Positions 57,835 to 64,000 of a stretch of 64,000 nt of DNA are shown piece after piece (the stretch's first letter is position 1; the number at the start of each line of letters is the position of its first letter). Origin of the DNA: an uncultured Eubacteriales bacterium (GTDB lineage: Bacteria; Bacillota; Clostridia; Tissierellales; Peptoniphilaceae); the NCBI GenBank assembly GCA_900539225.1, contig UQBO01000008.1, positions 1 through 64,000 of the forward strand, given 5' to 3'. The notes beneath the pieces were generated by a model. That model made no database searches. It was not told the DNA's origin and was given only the letters and a program-made list of their open reading frames with translations. Made by a program: the position numbers and the translations under genes.

Positions 57835-59403
57835 CTATTTTGTGATAAAATCTTCTATTTTAACCAATTTTAACAAAAGTGCAAGACCTGCATAAACTAT
57901 AATTCCAAAGGAAATCGATAGCGATGTCGATATCAATAGTGAAAATCTCATGCTTAAAAGTTCATATACTATCTTAACCGAGACAGCCATAATTATGCTT
58001 ATAGCTAAAACTTTTATCGCATAAGATAATAAATTGTATTTTTTATCAACTATCTTTTCTAGATCGATGTAGTTTAGCACCATAGCTACTAAGAATGCTA
58101 CGTCTGTACTTATTGCTGCTCCTTTTACATTAAAGTAGCTGATGCCTGTTAGTATATATGTTAAAACGATTTTAACGATTGAGCCGATTACAAGATTCTT
58201 AACGGGCTTTTCTGGGCTGCCTACAGCTTGAAGTATGGCCGTAAGTATCTGTATCATGCATAGACAGATAAGACTTATTGATAGTATGCTAAGTAGTTCA
58301 GCTGTGCCGTTAATGGCCTCAGGCGAGTTATTGTAGTATATTAAGGATATGATTGGTTTATTTAGTGCAATAAAGCCCAGTGCACATGGAAAGGCAAAAA
58401 GGCAAGTGAACTTAAGTCCACTATATATCGTTTGATGCATTTTATCATTGTCATTTTTAACCATGTAAGCAGAAACTAGTGGCACTATACTCATTGACAA
58501 GGCTATGGATATAGCTTGAGGCATGTTAATAAGTGTTGTCGCCATACCCTTTAACCAGCCGAACATATCGTTCGCCTCTGCCATAGTGTAGCCTATGTCT
58601 GTTAATCTCATAAACACTAGCTTTGTATCGATAAAGTCCATAAGTGGATTGATTGACGCGCCTATGGTGATGGGGACTGCTATGGCTAAGATGTCTCTTA
58701 TTACTTCCTTGTCATCATAGATGAAGCCGCTCTCATCAAGTCTTTCTTCTACCTTATATGATTTATAATTGAATAAAAATACTATAAGCAAAAATAAAAA
58801 GCCAAAGAAGGCTCCGATTGAACCACCTGATTGTGCTGCACCTGCTGCAACGGCTACGCCATACATCTTTAGGGCGTACTTTGTAAGCATTAGCCCAAAT
58901 ATTAGTTTAAACAGCTGCTCTATAACTTGTGAGATGGCTGTCGGGACCATATTGTCCTTACCTTGATAAAAGCCTCTAAATGATGACATTAAAGGCGCAA
59001 ATATAAGGGCTGGTATAAGTGCGACTAATGAGTACCAGCTGTTTTCATTTTGCAAAAAGCCAGCTATTTGGTGGCTGAAAACGTAAACAAAGAGCGCACT
59101 CGCTATGCCCAGTATGAACATAAGCTTTGTCGACTCTCTGAATACTTTATGTGCTGCCTTTACTCTTCCTAGTGCATAATTCTCTGAAACAAGCTTGGCG
59201 ACCGCTATCGGTAAACCCGCTGTTGATACAGTTAAGAGTATCTGATACACAGGATAAGCCGCTTGATAGTAGCCAATCCCTGTATCCATGATGATGTTTG
59301 TTATAGGTATTCTATATACAGCGCCTATGATCTTAACTAAGATGCCCGCTATAACAAGAATAAAGGTATTCTTAAAAAATTTATTTGTTTTTTTCTTTTC
59401 CAT
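57835..59403 (-). CDS. MOP-superfamily flippase (YabM/SpoVB-like)
   Basis: This 522-residue membrane protein has about fourteen hydrophobic segments. The N-terminal FFKNTFILVIAGILVKIIGA and YRIPITNIIMDTGIGYYQAAYP, plus GLPIAVAKLVSE and SFRGFYQGKDNMVPTA, are typical of the polysaccharide exporter/SpoVB/YabM branch of lipid-linked sugar flippases. It may move lipid II or another wall precursor. B. subtilis yabM occupies the same neighbourhood. It starts 3 nt after an orphan response-regulator gene. Confidence 0.94.
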   Translation of the reverse strand: MEKKKTNKFFKNTFILVIAGILVKIIGAVYRIPITNIIMDTGIGYYQAAYPVYQILLTVSTAGLPIAVAKLVSENYALGRVKAAHKVFRESTKLMFILGIASALFVYVFSHQIAGFLQNENSWYSLVALIPALIFAPLMSSFRGFYQGKDNMVPTAISQVIEQLFKLIFGLMLTKYALKMYGVAVAAGAAQSGGSIGAFFGFLFLLIVFLFNYKSYKVEERLDESGFIYDDKEVIRDILAIAVPITIGASINPLMDFIDTKLVFMRLTDIGYTMAEANDMFGWLKGMATTLINMPQAISIALSMSIVPLVSAYMVKNDNDKMHQTIYSGLKFTCLFAFPCALGFIALNKPIISLIYYNNSPEAINGTAELLSILSISLICLCMIQILTAILQAVGSPEKPVKNLVIGSIVKIVLTYILTGISYFNVKGAAISTDVAFLVAMVLNYIDLEKIVDKKYNLLSYAIKVLAISIIMAVSVKIVYELLSMRFSLLISTSLSISFGIIVYAGLALLLKLVKIEDFITK

Positions 59404-59406
59404 ATA

Positions 59407-60090
59407 TTAATCTACGAAGTAGTAGCCTACCCCCCATTTAGTCTTTAAAAATTTTGGTCTCTTGCTGCTTTCTTCTATCTTGTTTCTAAGCCTTCTTATG
59501 TGAACATCAACAGTCCTTTCATCGCCATAGAATTGATAGCCCCAAACCTTTTCTAATAGGTCCTTTCTCGAGAAAACAACTTCTTTATTTGAAGCAAGAA
59601 TATAGAGTAAATCAAATTCCTTACCTGTTAGTGAAATTTCTACACCATCTTTGAAAAGTTTTCTGCCAATGGTGTTTATGGTGAAGTGATTAAACTCAAG
59701 TATATTGTTCTTCGAATCGTCATTTGCTCCTTGAACTCTTCTAAACAAGGACTTCATCCTCGCTTTAAGCTCAAGAATATTGTAAGGCTTAACTAAAAAG
59801 TCATCTGCACCATATTCAAGCGCAAGTATCTTTTTAATCTCTTCCTTATTATTTGTCGATATGATTATGGCGACGTTTGAGTCCCTTCTGATATCTTGGC
59901 ATAGATTGAGACCGCTCTTATCTGGCAAGTCTATCTCCATAATTATTAAATTGTACTCATTTGGCTTAAGAAGCTTTTGTGCCTCTTCAGCGCTATATGC
60001 TGTATCTATAAGATACTCATCTTGTTCTAGACTGTATTTGAGACCCTGAACAAAGGTTTCATCACTATCTATTAATAAAATCTTTTGCAT
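59407..60090 (-). CDS. Orphan OmpR-type regulator with Glu in place of the phosphorylated Asp
   Basis: This 227-residue protein has a receiver domain followed by an OmpR winged helix (LTGKEFDLLYILASNKEVVF, EKVWGYQFYGDERTVDVHIR, WGVGYYFVD). In the receiver the usual LDxxMP reads LIIMEIDLP, so the phosphorylated Asp is Glu52, and the acidic pocket reads IDSDET rather than DDD. The Lys (LVKPYN) is kept. No kinase gene is adjacent. Glu at this site often mimics the phosphorylated form, so it may be active without a kinase. It lies between selB and the flippase gene, 8 and 3 nt apart. Confidence 0.92.
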   Translation of the reverse strand: MQKILLIDSDETFVQGLKYSLEQDEYLIDTAYSAEEAQKLLKPNEYNLIIMEIDLPDKSGLNLCQDIRRDSNVAIIISTNNKEEIKKILALEYGADDFLVKPYNILELKARMKSLFRRVQGANDDSKNNILEFNHFTINTIGRKLFKDGVEISLTGKEFDLLYILASNKEVVFSRKDLLEKVWGYQFYGDERTVDVHIRRLRNKIEESSKRPKFLKTKWGVGYYFVD

Positions 60091-60098
60091 ATATACTC

Positions 60099-62012
60099 CT
60101 ACCTTTTTAATACTCTCTTATCGCCAAGCCTCTTCGTTAAATTGGCCTTGTCAAAATCTTCAAGCAAAGCAAGCGATATCTTTCTATTTGACGAGATAAG
60201 GTCCCTGTACTCTGCTAGACTTATCTCTTGATTCTTATTTAAATACTTAATTAGCTCTTCTCTTGCATTCAAGAAGGCTTTGTAGCTTATATAGTCGTCT
60301 TGAAGCCTGTAGATGCTCTTGCTAGCTTGTAAATCTTGTAGTGCTTCATTTAAAAATTCTGGATTGATTTTGATTTTCTCTTGTATAGCATCTTTTGTAA
60401 TGCCATCGTATTTTGCTTCTTCTATCATATTCAAAACCATGTCCATGGACTTTTTGTCTTCATCCGATAAGCTTGGTGCGTAGCCCTTGATTGAGACTAG
60501 CTCGCCATTTAGCTCTAAACTGCCCTCATTAAGTATAAGTCCAAGAACGTGTTCATATAGCTTTTGATTGTTATTAAGCTTCTTAAAGAATCTATTTTTA
60601 ATCTCTTCTTTGAAAATTCCTCTTCTAAGTGGATATTTTTCATAGTATTTATTTAAGTGAACTATTAGTTCTTCGTTCACATTGTGTATATATCTTAGTG
60701 ATACAGGATAGATGCCGTTCTTTAATTCATATATAGCGATGGCGCCATCATCTACAAGTTCCTTTAGCTCTTTGTCAACTAAGTCTTCAGACTTACTTAA
60801 TAATTTAGCGATTTCTTTTTTATTTAAGAAATCATCTTGTCTTGTGTAAATAAGATTGTTTAGAACGTCTGTATCTGAACCCTTTTCATTTATCTTAAAC
60901 TCTTCAACAGCTTCTTCGTCAAAACGCTTTTTCTTCTTTGGATTAGTTTCGAGTATCACTCCGCCCGCTATGGTCGACATCGGTGAGTAGAATCTTAAAA
61001 TGAATCTATCCATCCTCTTACAAACTGTTTCGCTCTCAAGAATCAATTGCGCGTAGCCTTCTTCGCCAGGATTAAGTACGTCTCTATCTAATAGCACGAC
61101 TCTTGCTAAAATTTCTTCAGTGCCTAAGTATAAGAAGACTCTTGATCCATTCTTTATGGCTCTCTCTTGATCCTTAATGCACTCGATCTTTACGTCAATT
61201 AGATTAGTGTTTTTAAGTGCATCAGGAAGACTTATAACGCTGCCCCTATGTATATCTTCTTTCTTAACGCCAGGGATATTTAGAGCGCATCTTTGTGAAG
61301 CGTAAGCCACATCTTGTGACTCTTGGTGCACTTGAATGGACCTGATCTTAGTCTTTATTCTCTCTGGATATATCTCAATCTCATCTTGTAAGGATAATTT
61401 TCCGTCCATTAACGTGCCTGTTACTATGGTACCAAAGCCTGATATAACGAAGACCCTGTCAATAGGCAGCCTTGGTGTATCGTTCTTTTCTTCTTTTTCA
61501 AAGCTATCGGCGTGCTTCCTTAAAATATCTTTTATATCATCAATACCTTCTAAAGTCTTGTTAGAAACCCTAACTATTTCAGAATTTTCAAGGAAAGTGC
61601 CTTTTAAACTGTCTCTTATGTCTGATGTGACTAATTCTATCCACTCTTCATCAACTAAATCAGTCTTAGTTAAAGCAACAAAACCGTGTTCGACGCCAAG
61701 CATAGTAAGTATGTTTAAGTGCTCAATGGTTTGTGGCATAACACCTTCATCAGCCGCAATGACAAGCATAACAAGATCCATGCCGCTAACGCCTTGAACC
61801 ATGTTTTTAATAAACTTCTCATGACCAGGCACGTCAACTATACCTACTCTTAAATCCTTTTCTAGATCAAAGTAAGTAAAGCCAAGCTCTATCGATATCC
61901 CCCTCTTTTGCTCTTCCTTTAGCCTGTCAGTTTGTCTGCCAGTTAGGGCGCGTATTAAAGAAGTTTTCCCGTGGTCTACGTGACCCGCAGTTCCAAGTAT
62001 TAAATGTTTCAA
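60099..62012 (-). CDS. selB: Selenocysteine-specific elongation factor
   Basis: This 637-residue GTPase carries Sec-tRNA to UGA codons. The N-terminal G domain has GTAGHVDHGKTSLIRAL, KRGISIELGFT, DVPGHEKFIKNM and TKTD. EF-Tu-like domains II/III follow, and then the C-terminal winged-helix repeats (from about 370) that bind the SECIS hairpin. It follows selA at 2 nt. Presence of SelA, SelB and SelD shows the cell makes selenoproteins. Confidence 0.97.
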   Translation of the reverse strand: MKHLILGTAGHVDHGKTSLIRALTGRQTDRLKEEQKRGISIELGFTYFDLEKDLRVGIVDVPGHEKFIKNMVQGVSGMDLVMLVIAADEGVMPQTIEHLNILTMLGVEHGFVALTKTDLVDEEWIELVTSDIRDSLKGTFLENSEIVRVSNKTLEGIDDIKDILRKHADSFEKEEKNDTPRLPIDRVFVISGFGTIVTGTLMDGKLSLQDEIEIYPERIKTKIRSIQVHQESQDVAYASQRCALNIPGVKKEDIHRGSVISLPDALKNTNLIDVKIECIKDQERAIKNGSRVFLYLGTEEILARVVLLDRDVLNPGEEGYAQLILESETVCKRMDRFILRFYSPMSTIAGGVILETNPKKKKRFDEEAVEEFKINEKGSDTDVLNNLIYTRQDDFLNKKEIAKLLSKSEDLVDKELKELVDDGAIAIYELKNGIYPVSLRYIHNVNEELIVHLNKYYEKYPLRRGIFKEEIKNRFFKKLNNNQKLYEHVLGLILNEGSLELNGELVSIKGYAPSLSDEDKKSMDMVLNMIEEAKYDGITKDAIQEKIKINPEFLNEALQDLQASKSIYRLQDDYISYKAFLNAREELIKYLNKNQEISLAEYRDLISSNRKISLALLEDFDKANLTKRLGDKRVLKR

Positions 62013-62014
62013 TA

Positions 62015-63394
62015 TTACTCTCCTAAAATCCCCTTAAGTTCATTTGCAATAATTTCGTATTCTTCTTCGTCAATAGTCCTTAAATCAAGCAAGATCTTGT
62101 CCTTGTATATCCTAGTAATGATTGGTACTTCAAGCTTTCTAAGTCCTTCTTCAAGCTTCGCAGCCGATATATTTTTTGGATCAATTTCAATTGCTTTAGA
62201 CTTGATAAATTGGTTTGGAAGTGAGCCGCCGCCTACTTCTGATGCGGTTTGGGCTATGTTTAGCTCTACTCCCTCCATGCTCTCAAGCATTGAGAATAGT
62301 TTTTCCGCTCTCTTCTCAATTGATTCGAAAGATTCAGTAATCATCTTTATAGTCGGTATCTCAAATGTTTTGTTCTTATCAATATAATAGTTTAGTATTG
62401 TTTCAAGCGCTGCTATAGTCATCTTGTCCACACGAAGCGCTCTAAGTAATTGATTCTTCTTGATTTGGCTGATGTATTTTTCCTTGCCGACTATAATGCC
62501 CGCTTGTGGTCCGCCTAATAGCTTGTCCCCGCTGAAAGTAACTACATCGACGCCGCTTGCAACTGATTCCATAACAGTTGGTTCGTGCTCAAGACCATAG
62601 TCCTCAAGGTTAATTAAAACGCCCGAGCCAAGGTCCTCAATTAGAGGTAAATCGCCTTTTATGGTAGCAATTTCACTTGCGCTAACGCTTTCAGTAAAGC
62701 CTAAAATTTTGTAATTTGATGTGTGGACCTTTAGTATTGCGCCTGTCTCTTCATTTATAGCGTTTTCATAATCTCTTAGGTGAGTCTTATTTGTTGTGCC
62801 AACCTCCCTAAGTGTAGCTAAGCTTCTTTCGCAAACATCAGGTATTCTAAATGATCCGCCTATTTCGATAAGTTCGCCTCTTGAAGTGATTACTTCCTTG
62901 TTCTTGCTAAGTGTGTCAAGTACAAGCATAACAGCTGCAGCATTGTTATTTACTACAAGTGCCGCCTCTGCTCCAGTTATCTTCTTAAGCTTTTCTTCTA
63001 TATGAGAGTATCTTAATCCTCTTTCGCCTCTTTCAAGGTCATATTCAAGGTTTGAGTAGCTTGATAATAGTCTCATAATATTTTCTTGAGCCGACTTTGG
63101 TAGTTTTGATCTGCCAAGATTAGTGTGGATGATGATGCCTGTCGCATTTATAACTGGTCTTAGGCTATAATTAAGCTCATCAGCTAACCTTTGTGCAACA
63201 GCCTTGTCAATATTGTTAAGTCTCTCTCTAAGAGCGTCCTCATCAAGGCCTTTCTTAATCTCGTCTCTCATCTCATCTAAGATAGTTCTTATAGTATCGT
63301 TAATCAGTTTTGCATCGTGAAGCTCAAATAATTTTTTAATCTCTTCATTTTCCATAACTTGATCAACGCCTGGAATCATTCTAAATAAATTCAT
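62015..63394 (-). CDS. selA: L-seryl-tRNA(Sec) selenium transferase
   Basis: This 459-residue PLP enzyme converts Ser-tRNA-Sec to Sec-tRNA-Sec. Landmarks are VINATGIIIHTNLGRSKLP, NLEYDLERGERGLRY, VVNNNAAAVMLVLDTL and the PLP lysine in VDVVTFSGDKLLGGPQAGII. It starts 7 nt after the selD stop and is followed by selB at 2 nt. Confidence 0.97.
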   Translation of the reverse strand: MNLFRMIPGVDQVMENEEIKKLFELHDAKLINDTIRTILDEMRDEIKKGLDEDALRERLNNIDKAVAQRLADELNYSLRPVINATGIIIHTNLGRSKLPKSAQENIMRLLSSYSNLEYDLERGERGLRYSHIEEKLKKITGAEAALVVNNNAAAVMLVLDTLSKNKEVITSRGELIEIGGSFRIPDVCERSLATLREVGTTNKTHLRDYENAINEETGAILKVHTSNYKILGFTESVSASEIATIKGDLPLIEDLGSGVLINLEDYGLEHEPTVMESVASGVDVVTFSGDKLLGGPQAGIIVGKEKYISQIKKNQLLRALRVDKMTIAALETILNYYIDKNKTFEIPTIKMITESFESIEKRAEKLFSMLESMEGVELNIAQTASEVGGGSLPNQFIKSKAIEIDPKNISAAKLEEGLRKLEVPIITRIYKDKILLDLRTIDEEEYEIIANELKGILGE

Positions 63395-63401
63395 ATCACA
63401 C

Positions 63402-64000
63402 CTACTTAATTAAAATATATTTATCGTCGAATTTTTTTGCCTTTGCAATTATATTTACATCAAATGGAAGGTCTATCCTTTCCATATAAGTCTTCGCATC
63501 CTCTTCTGATAGCGATATCAACAATCCTCCAGAAGTTTGTGGGTCGAATAAAAGGTCTTCCATCTCTCTTTTGATATCAGCGTCTATCCTAAAGTTATCA
63601 CCAACAAAAACTCTGTTATCATAAGCACCTGCTGGCACTAGGCCCATCATCGCATAATCAAGCGCCCCCTTTAGTACAGGAAGCTTATCTGTATAGATTT
63701 CTACTGTAACATCAGTATTTCTAAGCATTTCGTATACGTGACCCATAAGTCCAAAGCCTGTTATATCAGTACATGCGTGTACATCAAGGCCTTCCATAGC
63801 GTCCTTAGCCTTTTTATTAAGCGTCTTCATTACTAAAACTGCTTCATCTAAGGAGTCCTTATCGCAGATATCGCCCTTAACAGCTGTATTTATGATGCCT
63901 AGGCCAAGTGGCTTAGTTAATATTAGGACGTCGCCCTCTTTAACACCAGTATTTCTCAAAACTTTGTCAGGATGAACAAAACCAGTAACGCTCATGCCGT
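63402..64000 (-). CDS. selD: Selenide, water dikinase (partial, N-terminus beyond window)
   Basis: This is the C-terminal 199 residues of SelD, which makes selenophosphate from selenide and ATP. The part seen includes VKEGDVLILTKPLGLGI, HACTDITGFGLMGHVYEML, LVPAGAYDNR and FDPQTSGGLLISLSEED, as in the AIR-synthase-like C-terminal domain. The frame is open to the window edge at 64000, so the true start and the active-site Cys/Sec lie outside. It leads the selD-selA-selB run. Confidence 0.96.
   Translation of the reverse strand, partial: GMSVTGFVHPDKVLRNTGVKEGDVLILTKPLGLGIINTAVKGDICDKDSLDEAVLVMKTLNKKAKDAMEGLDVHACTDITGFGLMGHVYEMLRNTDVTVEIYTDKLPVLKGALDYAMMGLVPAGAYDNRVFVGDNFRIDADIKREMEDLLFDPQTSGGLLISLSEEDAKTYMERIDLPFDVNIIAKAKKFDDKYILIK

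Noticed and set aside
60099..64000. selC (tRNA-Sec) near the sel genes
   Set aside because: I saw no tRNA-like cloverleaf in the short gaps between selD, selA, selB and the regulator; it may lie outside the window.

Overview
The window is a 64 kb stretch of an AT-rich Gram-positive (Firmicutes-type) genome. Its character is suggested by strong AGGAGG ribosome sites, TTGACA/TATAAT promoters, a T-box in front of thrS, lipoproteins, S-layer-homology (SLH) wall anchors, and the classic tilS-hpt-ftsH / divIC / rqcP / HU / yabM neighbourhood. Selenocysteine genes and the anaerobic (CbiK/CbiD/CbiG) cobalamin route point to a strict anaerobe. A peptide-fermenting clostridial or tissierellial coccus is my best guess, not a proof. 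Nearly everything is on the minus strand. Exceptions are an AraC regulator at the left end and a three-gene exporter operon at 39.2-43.7 kb.

Left end (1-9.2 kb): an ABC exporter cut by the window edge and divergent from an AraC regulator; an NlpC/P60 cell-wall hydrolase; thrS with its T-box leader; a tRNA operon (His, Lys, Leu, then Arg); a lipoprotein/EamA transporter pair.

8.4-28.2 kb is a cobalamin biosynthesis region. A promoter and cobalamin riboswitch at about 22 kb drive one long minus-strand operon: a CbiK-CbiL fusion, cobD, cbiA, cbiC, cbiD, cbiE, cbiT, cbiF, cbiG, cbiH, cbiJ, a Cys-rich small protein, cobU, cobS and a CobC-like phosphatase. It ends in a TraX-like membrane protein and an SLH protein. 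A second operon holds a two-component system, an unknown small membrane protein, a CbiP (cobyric acid synthase) and cbiB. Between the two operons an MFS transporter gene sits between long direct repeats and a fragment of the cbiB 3' end, which marks a rearranged insertion. The most striking observation is that both corrinoid amidating enzymes appear to have lost glutamine use. CbiP lacks its whole glutamine amidotransferase domain, and CbiA keeps a domain whose catalytic Cys (now Gly314) and HxH motif are gone. I infer that the corrin ring is amidated with free ammonia, or with a glutaminase subunit encoded elsewhere.

28-44 kb: a glutaredoxin-like protein, leuS, asnS, a cyclophilin lipoprotein, a DUF1667 protein, a MATE exporter, map, a heavy-metal P-type ATPase behind a palindromic operator-like site, and a plus-strand MacB-like ABC exporter with a large CARDB-type extracellular partner.

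44-52 kb: surface and vitamin functions. These are a phosphodiester glycosidase-type exported protein, a secreted/SLH protein pair whose leader contains a (CTGT)8.5 tract and a terminator hairpin, then dus, coaX, an ECF S component (probably for pantothenate) and a DUF819 membrane protein. An 18-bp tandem repeat lies beside ftsH.

52-64 kb: ftsH, hpt, tilS, an S1-domain protein, divIC, rqcP, HU, a YabM/SpoVB-type flippase, an orphan OmpR-type regulator with Glu in place of the phosphorylated Asp, then selB, selA and the C-terminal part of selD, which runs off the window. I did not recognise rRNA, CRISPR arrays, insertion sequences or tRNA-Sec.
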